Shown here one piece after another: positions 9,021-17,715 of a stretch of DNA of 64,000 nucleotides. Location: assembly GCA_017940005.1 (NCBI GenBank), contig JAGAZO010000004.1:62001-126000 (forward strand), in the 5' to 3' direction. The notes under the pieces were generated by a model. That model did not search any database. It had not been told where the DNA came from and saw only the letters and a program-made list of their open reading frames with translations. A program made the position numbers and the translations under genes. Position 1 is the first letter of the stretch. The number at the start of each line of letters is the position of its first letter. The DNA is from Treponema sp. Lineage in GTDB: Bacteria; Spirochaetota; Spirochaetia; Treponematales; Treponemataceae.

Positions 9021-10169
9021 CTATTCTGTCGATTTCTCGCGCTTTTGTTTTTTCTTATCTGAAGAAAATAAATCTGCAAGCGACATGTTCATCTGCGCAG
9101 TTTTAAAAAGCAGCTGTAGCGTCTTTATCATGTTGTCGCGCGACTCGTTGTCAAGTTTTGCAAGCCCGCTGATAATCTTTGTAGAACTGCGCAGCCAGTT
9201 TTTTTCAATCTCAGAATTCGTGCGTGCATCAGTCGCTTGCAGCAGTTTAAAAAGCGTCTCCACAAATTTGGAACGCTCGTCGTCGGGAAGCTGCTTAAAC
9301 CACGTGTTGAACGTCACATGAAACCGCTCGCTCGCCTCGTCAAATCCTGGAAGCGCGACAAAGCCCGTCCCCGTAAGATGCCATGAAAACGGGTCGTGCT
9401 GCATGATGCCCGACTGCTCGCTCTCAACAACAGTGTACGAGCCTGCATGCGAAAACAGCATTCCCACAATTGAAAACTGCGGATAAAACGAGTGGACGCG
9501 CTTTTCAATCTTTTGGAACGCGGGCAGCGCGAGCGTTTCATCGCGGAATCCCGGTCCGTCATTGTTGTACACGTCTGCAATACGCCACTTGTATTTTTGC
9601 GCGACAGTCGCTGCAGCATAAATGGCAAGGTTGCCGCCTTTTGAGTGACCGCCTATGCGAAATTTTTTGTGCAGCGACGACATGGCTTCTGTCAAATAGA
9701 TGAGCGCGTCTTCTTGCGCAGGAACTGTGTCGAGCACGCCCATATTGAAATCTTCTTTCCAGCCAACGATTGTGTCGTCAGTGCCACGAAACGCAACGAA
9801 CGCATATTTTTTTTCAGGCAAAAATGTGACTGCGCAAAACTGCTCTTCTTTTTGATAGTCGAGCTGCGTCCTGTACGCGCATACAGCAACATTTCCAAAC
9901 CGCGCAGACGCTCCCGCATCGCGCAGCAATTGCAGTGAAAGCTTGTTTATCAGTGCGCCCGTGTCGCTCCTGCGCAAAAAATCTTTTGCAGAGAAAAACT
10001 GCTCGGCAACTTCTGAAAGCGCGCGCTGCGTTTTAAAGCTATCGCTCACAATGCCGTCAAACGAAAGATATGAAATTTGACAAAAGACAAGTGCATCAAT
10101 CTCGTTGAACGGAACGACAGAAAACGGCAAATCGCCGCGCCATGCAATGTAGTCTAAAATAGTTGCCAT
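9021..10169 (-). CDS. Mbeg1-like (DUF2974) alpha/beta hydrolase
   Basis: A 382-residue lipase-class-3-like protein. The N-terminus TILDYIAWRGDLPF and FNEIDALVFCQISYL are the DUF2974 signature, FRGTDD at 128-133 is the lipase-3-type strand, and the nucleophile is S176 in GGHSKGGN. No signal peptide is seen, so it should be cytoplasmic; the substrate is unknown. The C-terminal 40 residues are charged and lysine-rich. No SD is visible; TATATT lies only 6 bp before the ATG, suggesting a leaderless transcript. It converges with the tannase gene, the stop codons being about 2 bp apart. Confidence 0.85.
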   Translation of the reverse strand: MATILDYIAWRGDLPFSVVPFNEIDALVFCQISYLSFDGIVSDSFKTQRALSEVAEQFFSAKDFLRRSDTGALINKLSLQLLRDAGASARFGNVAVCAYRTQLDYQKEEQFCAVTFLPEKKYAFVAFRGTDDTIVGWKEDFNMGVLDTVPAQEDALIYLTEAMSSLHKKFRIGGHSKGGNLAIYAAATVAQKYKWRIADVYNNDGPGFRDETLALPAFQKIEKRVHSFYPQFSIVGMLFSHAGSYTVVESEQSGIMQHDPFSWHLTGTGFVALPGFDEASERFHVTFNTWFKQLPDDERSKFVETLFKLLQATDARTNSEIEKNWLRSSTKIISGLAKLDNESRDNMIKTLQLLFKTAQMNMSLADLFSSDKKKQKREKSTE

Positions 10170-10335
10170 AATTTAAATATAGCAAATTTTTGTAACATGT
10201 GCTATATTTTATTTATTATATTATTACTATGCGCGCGTGCAATGCGCTCGTCATCAGGCAGCTTGCTCACGCGTGCAATTACTTAAGAACGAATGTTAAA
10301 CCATTCTTCTTGACTTTTTTATGGAGGCTCCCACT

Positions 10336-11049
10336 ATGGAACAGTTTGATTCACGAGGACAATACGATTCAATCAGCTACCGCACCGTTGCTGAAGAAAA
10401 GCAAAAATTTCTTGCGCGCACATACGGCTGGATGGCGCTTGCGCTTGCAATAAGCGCGGCGAGCGCATTTTTCACTTCGCAGAGCATAACGCTGCTCCAG
10501 TTAATTTTTGGCAACCGCTTTGGATTCTGGATTATCGCAATCGGCGAGCTTGCGCTCGTGTGGTGGCTCTCCGCTTCAATCAGGAAAATTTCTGTGGCAG
10601 CGGCAACAGTCGCGTTCATCGCCTATTCGCTGCTGAACGGGCTTACACTCTCTGCAATATTTATCGTGTACACGCACACAGTGATTGCGTACACGTTCCT
10701 CGCAAGCGCAGGCATGTTCGGAGCAATGGCACTGTACGGCATGAAGACAAAGCAAAACCTCACCGCTGCGGGACGCTATTTAATCATGGCGTTATGGGGA
10801 ATCATCTTTGCGTCGCTCCTCAATTTTCTGTTTAAATCTTCGCAGCTCGACTGGATTATCTCGCTCGTCACCGTAGTTGTGTTCATTGGCCTTACCGCAT
10901 ACGACTCGCAAAAAATCCTTGCGGCTGCAGGATATGCCGACGGCAGCGACACATTCAAAAAAGCATCGATAATCGGCGCGCTTGAACTGTACCTCGATTT
11001 TATTAACATATTCCTTGCGCTGTTGCGACTTTTTGGCAGAAGAAGATAA
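10336..11049 (+). CDS. Bax-inhibitor-1/YccA family membrane protein
   Basis: A 237-residue integral membrane protein with about seven hydrophobic segments, of the BI-1/YbhL/YccA family, whose bacterial members are proton-sensitive Ca2+ leak channels or FtsH modulators. Family features are the N-terminal RTYGWMALALAISAASAFF, the GLTLSAIFIVYT segment and the late GLTAYDSQKI and LYLDFINIFLALLRLFG blocks; the last two carry the paired Asp residues linked with pH sensing. GGAGG lies 8 nt before the ATG at 10336, which is preferred over an ATG five codons upstream. Confidence 0.93.
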   Translation: MEQFDSRGQYDSISYRTVAEEKQKFLARTYGWMALALAISAASAFFTSQSITLLQLIFGNRFGFWIIAIGELALVWWLSASIRKISVAAATVAFIAYSLLNGLTLSAIFIVYTHTVIAYTFLASAGMFGAMALYGMKTKQNLTAAGRYLIMALWGIIFASLLNFLFKSSQLDWIISLVTVVVFIGLTAYDSQKILAAAGYADGSDTFKKASIIGALELYLDFINIFLALLRLFGRRR

Positions 11050-11348
11050 TGAGTAAGCGCCGTGAGGAGCCGTGCTTGCAGGGTTGCGCTCCGCTCCAGT
11101 CTCCTCGACTGCCTGCCGCTTGACCTGTTTGCCACCCGCCGTACCTGTCTGCCGACAGGCAGGCAGTCTGCGGTGACCGGCTCGCATTCGCTCGCCGCCC
11201 TTCCAGCGCGGACTAGGCGGCATTGCCAAAAGAAACTGCTGTCAAGAAAACGCAGCACATCGCCACGCGGCGGCATGCTGCACCAAAACGACGACTGCCC
11301 AACACGCTCAACGCCACGCGTCATGTTTTTTGGCAGCCTTTCATTCAG
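11050..11348. other. Gene-free 299-bp stretch with an inverted-repeat element
   Basis: No coding region is supported here. It holds the inverted repeat at 11107-11168 and GC-rich sequence that differs from the flanking genes. The segment GCTCCAGTCTCCTCGACT (11094-11111) is close to a stretch near 132-148 in the window, hinting at a dispersed intergenic repeat. Confidence 0.5.
11107..11168. repeat. Inverted repeat with CAGGCAGGCAGT motif
   Basis: GACTGCCTGCC (11107-11117) and GGCAGGCAGTC (11158-11168) are exact reverse complements. A second small hairpin (CCTGTC/GACAGG) lies just inside the right arm. The motif CAGGCAGGCAGT recurs in the hairpin at 19146-19184. Confidence 0.7.
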
Positions 11349-12662
11349 TTATGAAACGCTTTTTGGAATGACGAGGTTGAGCACAATACCCACAACTGTC
11401 GAAAGCGCAACACCACCCAAGCTGAACACAAAATCGCTTCCTACCGCAAACTGCAGCATGCCGCCGCCTATGCCTATGACCATGATGACAGACGAAATTG
11501 TCAAGTTGCGCTTATCCTGATAGTCAACACCCTCTTCAACAAGCGTGCGCAATCCGCTCGACGCGATAAGCCCGTACAAGAGCATCGAGATGCCGCCGAG
11601 CACGGGGCCGGGAATCGTCTGAATGATTGCTCCAAACTTTTGGCAAAACGAGAGCACGAGCGCAATCACTGCCGCGCCGCCTATGACCCACACGCTGTAC
11701 ACTTTTGTAATTGCCATGACGCCTATGTTTTCGCCGTATGTCGTGTTCGGCGGTCCGCCCCACACTGCCGCCCATGCGGTTGCAAGTCCGTCTCCTACGA
11801 GCGTGCGGTGCAAGCCGGGGTCATGCAAAAAATCTTTTCCGACTACGCGCGCCGTGGTGAGCGTGTCGCCCAAGTGCTCACATATTGTTGCAAGCGAAAC
11901 GATGACAAACGTGAGCACAGCAACAAGGTTGAACTTGGGCGCAAGCCAAAAGTACCTGCCCGCATCATCTGTCTGCAAAAACGGCAGCGCAAACCATTTT
12001 GCATTGCGCACTGTGTCAAAATTAATAATATGATACGCGGGAAAAATTGCGCCCATGATGAGCGTAAAAACGTAGCCGCCCACAAGCCCTATGAGAATCG
12101 AGATGGTGTTGAAAAATCCTTTGAGGAACACAGTCGCAACAATCGCGATTGCAAGCGTCACCACGGCGATGCTCACATACACGAGCGAGTAATCTTGCGC
12201 CGCACCAGAGGAGCCAACATACATCGCTTCGTTGATTGCGGTAGGCGCCAAGTTCAAGCCTATGACCACGATGACAGAACCTATGACTACCGGCGGCAGC
12301 GCTTTATCTATCCAGCCCTTGCCTGCAAACTTTACGATGAGCGCGACAACGCAGTAGAAAAGTCCCGCGAAGATTGCGCCGCCGAGCGCATACGCACGGC
12401 CATACTGCTGCCCTATGCCGATGAGCGCGGGAATAAACGCAAACGATGAGCCTAAAAAAACCGGCACTTTCGCGCCGGTTATAAGAATATAAATAAGCGT
12501 GCCAGTTCCCGCTGTAAACAGCGCCGTTGACGGATTCAAATCCGTGAGCAGCGGCACAAGAATCGTTGCGCCGAACATTGCGAACACGTGCTGAAAGCTC
12601 AACGGTATCCACTGCACAAGCGGCGGCTTTTCATGCACCCCTAAAATTTTTGGTGATGCCAT
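11349..12662 (-). CDS. uraA: Uracil permease, NCS2 family
   Basis: A 437-residue NCS2 nucleobase:cation symporter with about 14 membrane segments. It imports uracil, possibly xanthine, across the inner membrane. The N-terminus VQWIPLSFQHVFAMFGATILVP is the uracil-permease start, and the TM10 region GGPPNTTYGENIGVMAITKV carries the family Glu and the NTTYGENIG motif. GGGAGG lies 8 nt before the ATG. It stands alone but fits with the nucleic-acid scavenging genes at 26-40 kb, since uracil is one end product of that route. Confidence 0.95.
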   Translation of the reverse strand: MASPKILGVHEKPPLVQWIPLSFQHVFAMFGATILVPLLTDLNPSTALFTAGTGTLIYILITGAKVPVFLGSSFAFIPALIGIGQQYGRAYALGGAIFAGLFYCVVALIVKFAGKGWIDKALPPVVIGSVIVVIGLNLAPTAINEAMYVGSSGAAQDYSLVYVSIAVVTLAIAIVATVFLKGFFNTISILIGLVGGYVFTLIMGAIFPAYHIINFDTVRNAKWFALPFLQTDDAGRYFWLAPKFNLVAVLTFVIVSLATICEHLGDTLTTARVVGKDFLHDPGLHRTLVGDGLATAWAAVWGGPPNTTYGENIGVMAITKVYSVWVIGGAAVIALVLSFCQKFGAIIQTIPGPVLGGISMLLYGLIASSGLRTLVEEGVDYQDKRNLTISSVIMVIGIGGGMLQFAVGSDFVFSLGGVALSTVVGIVLNLVIPKSVS

Positions 12663-12764
12663 TTTGCATACCTCCCATAAGATTTTTTGCAGTATAGCGA
12701 TTTGCGCATTCTTTGGCTATAGAAAGGCATAAAAATAAATTTAAACGAAAATTTAAAAAATCAC

Positions 12765-12793
12765 TTGACATGCTCGCAAAAAATCAGTATATT
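12765..12793 (+). promoter_or_regulatory. Promoter of the rubrerythrin gene
   Basis: TTGACA (12765-12770), a 17-bp spacer and TATATT (12788-12793) form a near-consensus housekeeping promoter. The Per box begins 6 bp downstream, over the likely transcription start. Confidence 0.85.
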
Positions 12794-12798
12794 TATCA

Positions 12799-12813
12799 TT
12801 GTAATTATTACAA
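12799..12813. promoter_or_regulatory. Per box operator overlapping the rubrerythrin start site
   Basis: TTGTAATTATTACAA is a perfect 7-1-7 palindrome and differs from the Bacillus Per-box consensus TTATAATNATTATAA at one base per arm. A further inverted repeat (12801-12809 with 12820-12828) overlaps it. A PerR-like gene lies immediately downstream of the controlled gene, so peroxide-responsive repression is the natural reading. Confidence 0.8.
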
Positions 12814-12872
12814 ATTTAAAATAATTACTTCGCTTGTGGCGAGCGAAACTTTTTCTATGTAGAGGTGTTCTT

Positions 12873-13415
12873 ATGAAACAATGGAGATGTACTGTTTGTG
12901 GGTATGTTTTTACTGGTGACAACGCGCCGGACGAGTGTCCGCAGTGTCATGCAAGCAAAAGCAAGTTTGAAGAAGTGAAAGGCGAAATGGGCTTTGTCAC
13001 TGAGCATCAAGTGGGCATTGCACAAGGTCTTGATGCAGAAGTTGTGCAGGGACTCAAAGAAAACTACATGGGCGAATGCACTGAAGTTGGCATGTACATA
13101 GCTATGTCGCGCCAGGCAGACCGTGAAGGCTATCCTGAAATCGCAGAAGCGTTTAAACGCTATGCGTTTGAGGAAGCAGACCATGCTGCCCGCTTTGCAG
13201 AGATGCTCGGCGAAGTGCTCACTGCTTCCACGAAACAGAATGTTGCAATGCGCGCGGCGGCAGAAGCCGGTGCATGCGACGGCAAAAACAAGCTCGCAAA
13301 ACGTGCGAAAGAGCTCGGCTATGATGCTATTCACGACAGCGTTCATGAAATGGCAAAAGACGAAGCTCGTCACGGTGCAGGCTTCAAAGGGTTGCTCGCA
13401 CGTTATTTTAAATAA
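12873..13415 (+). CDS. Reverse rubrerythrin (rubredoxin domain first)
   Basis: A 180-residue non-heme iron protein. The rubredoxin domain is N-terminal (C6, C9, C22, C25 in CTVCG and CPQC), the reverse of classical rubrerythrin order, and is followed by a four-helix diiron domain with the pairs E-ADH in [10 protein letters not shown] and the late MAKDEARHG. Reverse rubrerythrins reduce hydrogen peroxide, and in clostridia also O2, with NADH-linked electrons, protecting anaerobes. GAGG before ATG 12873 and homology choose this start over one 13 codons upstream. It sits under a Per box, and a hairpin separates it from the perR-like gene. Confidence 0.93.
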   Translation: MKQWRCTVCGYVFTGDNAPDECPQCHASKSKFEEVKGEMGFVTEHQVGIAQGLDAEVVQGLKENYMGECTEVGMYIAMSRQADREGYPEIAEAFKRYAFEEADHAARFAEMLGEVLTASTKQNVAMRAAAEAGACDGKNKLAKRAKELGYDAIHDSVHEMAKDEARHGAGFKGLLARYFK

Positions 13416-13423
13416 GGTGCGAC

Positions 13424-13458
13424 AGGTACAGCATTCCAATAAGCGGGGTGCTGTACCT
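13424..13458. terminator. Hairpin between rubrerythrin and perR-like genes
   Basis: AGGTACAGCA (13424-13433) and TGCTGTACCT (13449-13458) form an exact 10-bp stem with a 15-nt loop, 8 bp after the rubrerythrin stop. Only TTGCCTT follows, so it would be a weak terminator or a transcript-stability element. Confidence 0.6.
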
Positions 13459-13502
13459 TGCCTTAAAAACAGTATATAATAAGGCAGGAGGTCATCTTTA
13501 CT

Positions 13503-13922
13503 ATGGAAAACTATCACAAGATACTTGATGCAGCGGGAATTCGTCCGTCAGTACAACGCGTAGCAGTGTATTCATATCTGTGCGAGCATCCCATTCACCC
13601 GACTGTAGAGACAGTGTTTGCCGCGCTCTCTCCTGACTATCCGACGCTCTCAAAAACTACCATATACAACACGCTCAAGTTGTTTGAGCAAAAGAATCTT
13701 GTCAGAGCAGTAAAAATAGAAGATGACAAACTACGCTACGATGCAGAAATGCGTCCTCATCTCCATTTCAAATGCGAAAAATGCGGACGAGTCTTTGACG
13801 TATACGACGACACAGCTCTGCCCTCATTCATGCTCAAATGCAATGACTTAATTCCTCAAGGATTTACTATGTCGAAAATGCAGACAAATCTCTGGGGCGT
13901 GTGCGCAGACTGCAAAAAGTAA
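13503..13922 (+). CDS. perR: PerR-like Fur-family peroxide/metal regulator
   Basis: A 139-residue Fur-family repressor. The winged helix-turn-helix spans residues about 12-70 (KTTIYNTLKLFEQKNLV). The metal-site residues of PerR are visible: H32 in HPT, D80 in RYDAEMRPH, H86 and H88 in HLHFKC, and the structural zinc Cys pairs C91/C94 and C134/C137. In PerR, metal-catalysed oxidation of such His residues releases DNA. The adjacent Per box upstream of the rubrerythrin gene supports PerR over Fur. AGGAGG lies 10 nt before the ATG, and TATAAT at 13475-13480 suggests its own promoter. Confidence 0.85.
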   Translation: MENYHKILDAAGIRPSVQRVAVYSYLCEHPIHPTVETVFAALSPDYPTLSKTTIYNTLKLFEQKNLVRAVKIEDDKLRYDAEMRPHLHFKCEKCGRVFDVYDDTALPSFMLKCNDLIPQGFTMSKMQTNLWGVCADCKK

Positions 13923-13964
13923 TTATCACTTAAAAGCATATCATTTTCTCCCGATAGTTTAAAA

Positions 13965-13976
13965 GAGCAATTGCTC
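13965..13976. promoter_or_regulatory. 12-bp palindrome before the ankyrin lipoprotein gene
   Basis: GAGCAATTGCTC is a perfect palindrome located 13 bp before the start codon, immediately upstream of the AGGGG ribosome-binding site. It could be an operator or an SD-masking element; no further evidence is visible. Confidence 0.4.
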
Positions 13977-13989
13977 AGGGGAAAACGGT

Positions 13990-16767
13990 ATGACAAAAAA
14001 TACACTCATTTTAACAACAAGTATTGTACTCTGCATATGCATTTCTAGCTGTACGACAACAGCAAAAGAATCATCCATTGTTGACTTAATTCTCAGCGGA
14101 AAACAAAACGAAGCGCGCAGCCGCTTCCAGACAAAGTACGACATCAACGAGACAGATAAAAACGGTAATACAGCTTTGCACGCCGTCGCAAAAATAGACG
14201 ACGCTGATTTAGCCATATTCTTATTAATCAAAGGTGCAAACCCGAATGTAAAGAACAACGATGGCGATACGCCGCTCCACACTGCAATACACTACGACAG
14301 TTTTGATACAGCTCGCGTCTTGGCAGACTGCGGCAGCACGCTCTTTGCGCGCAATGCGAGCGGCACAACTGCACTGGACGCAGGTTTTGCACGCGACAGC
14401 CGCTACTACGACATCTTCATAAATGCAAAAACGAGCGCTGCTATTGATGCAGACGGCAACACAATCGTCCATTATTTTGTCCGCGCAAAAAATAAGCGCG
14501 CAATCAACACATGCATTGCAAACAACATACCGCTTTCACAGACAAACAGCGACGGCAACACGCCGCTCGACATTGCATTTGAAAATACGACAGATGCAAC
14601 ATCAGTAGAGATTGCAGCGGCACTCATCATGGGCGGGGCAGAACGTACTGATGCAAGCTTTTCCTATTTTCAAGATGCAGTTGCGGAGCGCAACCTCAAC
14701 TATCGTTTTACAGATGGACAGACACCGCTCCATTTGGCAAGCGCGCAGGGACATGTGGGCATTGCAACATATCTGCTTGAAAACAGCGCGCTTACCTCGC
14801 TGCAAGACATAACAGGCGCAACGCCACTCCACGAAGCAGTGCGTTACGGCAACGTCGCGATTGCGCGTTCGCTGCTCGGAGCAGGAGCAAACGTAAATGC
14901 AGAAGACAATCTTGGCAAAACGCCCATTATGCTTGTCATTCCAGAAAACGCTCGCCGCGACATGTATCAGCTGCTCATCTCATACCGCGCAGATGTGACG
15001 CACAAAGATGCATACGGCGACACCGTGCTCCACTCAGGCGCAATGACACAACTGCCGACAGATATTTTACAGATGCTCCTTGCCGCACATGCCGACGTAA
15101 ACACGCGCAACAAAGACGGCGTTGCGCCGCTTGCAATAGCCATTCAAAACAAAGACGCTGTGCAGGTGAAATTTTTTGCAGAGCACGGCGCAGACATCAA
15201 TTCATCGGACAAAAACGGGCAAACGCCGCTCACGCTCGCGCTTGCAGAAAGCCAGGCGATGCTTGAGCTCGTTGTCAATAAAACAAACGTCGCCTCGCAT
15301 GACTCCGCAGGCAACTCGCCGCTGCATGTTGCAATCATGCAAAACGCAACGCTGCAGCAAATCCAGTATATCTTGAGCTGCTCCGACAACGTAAATGCGC
15401 GGAACAGCGCGGGCAACAATGCGCTGTATCTTGCAGTGCAAAAAAACAACAGGCAGCTCGGCGAACTCTTGCTCGCAAAAAATGCAGACATATTTTCAAC
15501 GAACAATGAAAACGACTCGCCGCTGCACCTCGCGCTAAAAAAAGGCGGCGACACGCAAGGCTGGCTTATCACGTCGCGAACTATCACTGCAACAGACGGA
15601 AGCGGCAACACCGCCCTGCACTACGCTGTTGAATGGGGCTTGAAAGCTGCTGCCGCGTCGCTGCTCGAAAAAGGCGCAAACGCACAGGCGCAAAACGCAA
15701 ACGGAGAAACGCCGCTCTTCAATGCGGTAAAGACAAACGATGCAGATATGATAAACCTCGTGCTCAAAGGCGGCGCATCGTTGCAAGCGCGCGACCATCT
15801 CGGAAGTACGCTGTTGCACACCGCAGTGCGCTGGGACGCGGACAATTCTCTGCGCGAGCTTGTGCGGCTTGGCATAGATGTAAACGCGCAAAATGTTTCG
15901 GGAAAATCCGCGCTCGCAGAAGCTGTGCTTGCAGGAAAATTGCCAATGGCAAAATTATTAATCGACTATGGAGCGGACTCAAACTCAAGCGACAATTCAG
16001 GACGCACTATCCTCATGGACGCAATACGCGGTCAGGACGCAGACGTGATTTCCTTGCTGCTCGCGCACCGTGCAAATCCACAGATTCAAGAGATAAACGG
16101 ACGCAATGCATATCACGAAGCGACGCTTACAGGCAACGAGCGCGTTATCACAATTATACGCAATGCAGGAGGCAATCCGCTTTCGCGTGACAAAAACGGC
16201 AATACGCCGTTCTCGCTTTCGTTTGATAAAGACGAGCACATTGTCACCGCTGTATTGGGCAATGACATGACTGTTACAGACAGCGACGGCAACACGCCTG
16301 CGCACATTATCGTACAGTCAAAAGGTCCTGAAACAATTCTTTCGCTGCTTGTAAAACGCGGTTACCCGACAGATACGCGCAATTCAGACGGCATAACACC
16401 GTTGAGCTTCGCAGTAGAAAATAATTATGAAAACTACGCACTCATTCTGCTGCAAAACGGCGCAAATCCTTTTTCGTCAATTGATAAAAAAGGCAGGAAT
16501 GCCGCGTCTATCGCGCTTGCAAATGATGACAAGGCCATGCTTGCAAACATTGTTAAATATGCAGGAACAAAATCAGACATACAAGGCAACACGATTTTGC
16601 ACTATGCGGCGCGCATATCTTCGACTGAGACAATACGCACACTGCTTTCTTACGGATTAGACGCAACAGTAAAAAACATTTCAGGGGAAACGCCGTACAT
16701 GACAGCGGTGCGCTGGAAACGCAACGATGCGGCATCAGCACTGCGACCGAGTAACAATACAAAATAG
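13990..16767 (+). CDS. Large ankyrin-repeat lipoprotein
   Basis: A 925-residue predicted lipoprotein built almost entirely of ankyrin repeats. The signal peptide ends in the lipobox CISSC with C21. About two dozen 33-residue repeats follow, recognisable by cores such as GNTALHAVAKIDDADLAIFL, GDTPLHTAIHYDSFDTARVL and GQTPLHLASAQGHVGIATYL. Ankyrin stacks bind proteins; large ankyrin lipoproteins are known in treponemes, with no settled role. SD AGGGG lies upstream of the ATG. Codon and base use match the neighbours. Many repeats use the opening D-GNT-LH, so recombination between repeats is conceivable. Confidence 0.9.
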   Translation: MTKNTLILTTSIVLCICISSCTTTAKESSIVDLILSGKQNEARSRFQTKYDINETDKNGNTALHAVAKIDDADLAIFLLIKGANPNVKNNDGDTPLHTAIHYDSFDTARVLADCGSTLFARNASGTTALDAGFARDSRYYDIFINAKTSAAIDADGNTIVHYFVRAKNKRAINTCIANNIPLSQTNSDGNTPLDIAFENTTDATSVEIAAALIMGGAERTDASFSYFQDAVAERNLNYRFTDGQTPLHLASAQGHVGIATYLLENSALTSLQDITGATPLHEAVRYGNVAIARSLLGAGANVNAEDNLGKTPIMLVIPENARRDMYQLLISYRADVTHKDAYGDTVLHSGAMTQLPTDILQMLLAAHADVNTRNKDGVAPLAIAIQNKDAVQVKFFAEHGADINSSDKNGQTPLTLALAESQAMLELVVNKTNVASHDSAGNSPLHVAIMQNATLQQIQYILSCSDNVNARNSAGNNALYLAVQKNNRQLGELLLAKNADIFSTNNENDSPLHLALKKGGDTQGWLITSRTITATDGSGNTALHYAVEWGLKAAAASLLEKGANAQAQNANGETPLFNAVKTNDADMINLVLKGGASLQARDHLGSTLLHTAVRWDADNSLRELVRLGIDVNAQNVSGKSALAEAVLAGKLPMAKLLIDYGADSNSSDNSGRTILMDAIRGQDADVISLLLAHRANPQIQEINGRNAYHEATLTGNERVITIIRNAGGNPLSRDKNGNTPFSLSFDKDEHIVTAVLGNDMTVTDSDGNTPAHIIVQSKGPETILSLLVKRGYPTDTRNSDGITPLSFAVENNYENYALILLQNGANPFSSIDKKGRNAASIALANDDKAMLANIVKYAGTKSDIQGNTILHYAARISSTETIRTLLSYGLDATVKNISGETPYMTAVRWKRNDAASALRPSNNTK

Positions 16768-16810
16768 TGAAGCATCTGCGGCATTGACAAACGGCGTCAT
16801 TGCCCGCCTG

Positions 16811-17134
16811 TCATGCATCTTTCAATTTTTCAAGCATTGTGCGGAATGCGCTGTGCTCTTTATGTAATTCGCGCGAGCCCCGCGTGATTTTGCACAGCGA
16901 CATGCCGAATTTTTTTGCAATTTCACGCTGCGTTGTACCTTTGTCAATCTCTTTTACAAGCAACCACCTGTTTGCAAAATCTTTACACTCGGCGGGCGTA
17001 AAAAGGCATTCAAAGAAATCGACAATCAAACGTTTATCGCTCGTCTGCGCAACAAGCGCACAAATTTCATCAAAACTTTTTTTCAGCATTTTATCAGACA
17101 CACGTAAAGCCGTCGTCGTATTTTTTGCATTCAT
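16811..17134 (-). CDS. trpR: Trp repressor TrpR
   Basis: A 107-residue TrpR protein, matching the roughly 108 residues of E. coli TrpR. The helix-turn-helix is residues 67-88 (TTQREIAKKFGMSLCKITRG), and the tryptophan-contacting arginines correspond to R56 (ANRW) and R85 (ITRGS). The family represses genes for Trp synthesis or uptake when Trp is bound. No SD exists: the 10-box TACTAT at 17147-17142 ends 7 bp before the ATG, so the mRNA is probably leaderless, and a 16-bp palindrome covers both, suggesting autoregulation. The likely target is trpB2, about 580 bp away on the other strand. Confidence 0.88.
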   Translation of the reverse strand: MNAKNTTTALRVSDKMLKKSFDEICALVAQTSDKRLIVDFFECLFTPAECKDFANRWLLVKEIDKGTTQREIAKKFGMSLCKITRGSRELHKEHSAFRTMLEKLKDA

Positions 17135-17148
17135 ACTATATATAGTAT
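17133..17148. promoter_or_regulatory. Palindromic operator over the trpR promoter and start codon
   Basis: ATACTATATATAGTAT is a perfect 16-bp palindrome that covers the -10 box of trpR and touches its ATG. It shares TACTATRTATAG with the trpB2 operator at 17588-17613. Confidence 0.7.
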
Positions 17149-17282
17149 CATGGAATTTTGTAAAAGTACAGCATCACATACACTTGTAAAAACACGCTGC
17201 CGCAACATATTAAAACTGGTTTTCTTGTACATTTCGCCCGCACATTATTGCATTTTGAATATCATTTATTATATTATAAAGC

Positions 17283-17540
17283 ATGATAAGTTCTAAGACA
17301 AACCTTGAAAATACATATACAGAATGTTACGAAGACGAGCTGCGGCTGCTTGAACGACGGCGCAAAATTGACAAAAATTTAACACTCGAAACGCTTGAAA
17401 GCACGTTGCAATGTTTATACGCCGCAGATGGCAATAACTGGGACGGACGCGGAGCATTGCAGCAAGCTGCGATAGACGCACAAATTGCCGCATACGAAAC
17501 ATTCATCAATAACTGGAAAAACGAACAAATAAAAGAATAA
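17283..17540 (+). CDS. Small hypothetical protein
   Basis: An 85-residue, helical, charged protein of no family I recognise. It contains Trp at two positions (NNWDGRGA and NNWKNEQ) and a coiled-coil-like N-terminal half (ELRLLERRRKIDKNLTLETL). There is no SD site; TTGCAT, an 18-bp spacer and TATTAT end 5 bp before the ATG, fitting a leaderless transcript. It lies between divergent trpR and trpB2, in the direction of trpB2. WDG-containing small proteins of this size occur as partners of toxin genes, but no partner is present here. Confidence 0.6.
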   Translation: MISSKTNLENTYTECYEDELRLLERRRKIDKNLTLETLESTLQCLYAADGNNWDGRGALQQAAIDAQIAAYETFINNWKNEQIKE

Positions 17541-17566
17541 CGAACCTGTGATTATGAAAATCGCAC

Positions 17567-17595
17567 TTGACACAGTTTTATCATTTCGTTACTAT
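17567..17595 (+). promoter_or_regulatory. Promoter of trpB2
   Basis: TTGACA (17567-17572), a 17-bp spacer and TACTAT (17590-17595). The -10 box lies inside the palindrome at 17588-17613. The leader is about 110 nt long and contains an 8-bp inverted repeat (ATCCAAAA/TTTTGGAT, near 17659-17695). Confidence 0.85.
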
Positions 17596-17613
17596 GTATA
17601 GATACATAGTAAC
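17588..17613. promoter_or_regulatory. 26-bp perfect palindrome, probable TrpR operator of trpB2
   Basis: Arms GTTACTATGTAT (17588-17599) and ATACATAGTAAC (17602-17613) flank AG. A further GTTAC follows at 17619-17623, pairing with GTAAC. The palindrome covers the -10 box and start site, the classical position for a repressor operator, and shares TACTATRTATAG with the palindrome at trpR. Confidence 0.75.
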
Positions 17614-17715
17614 ATATAGTTACAATAAAAACTCATAGTGAAGTTTTTATTAACAATCATCCAAAATTGCTGTGCGTTGCCCACATTTTTGGATTTTACA
17701 CAGGAGGTAAAATAT

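Noticed and set aside
11640-12449. A 269-codon open frame antisense to the uracil permease gene
   Set aside because: It mirrors codon bias of the permease on the other strand, has no SD, promoter or recognisable domain, and its composition (Arg, His and Cys rich) is unlike the real proteins.
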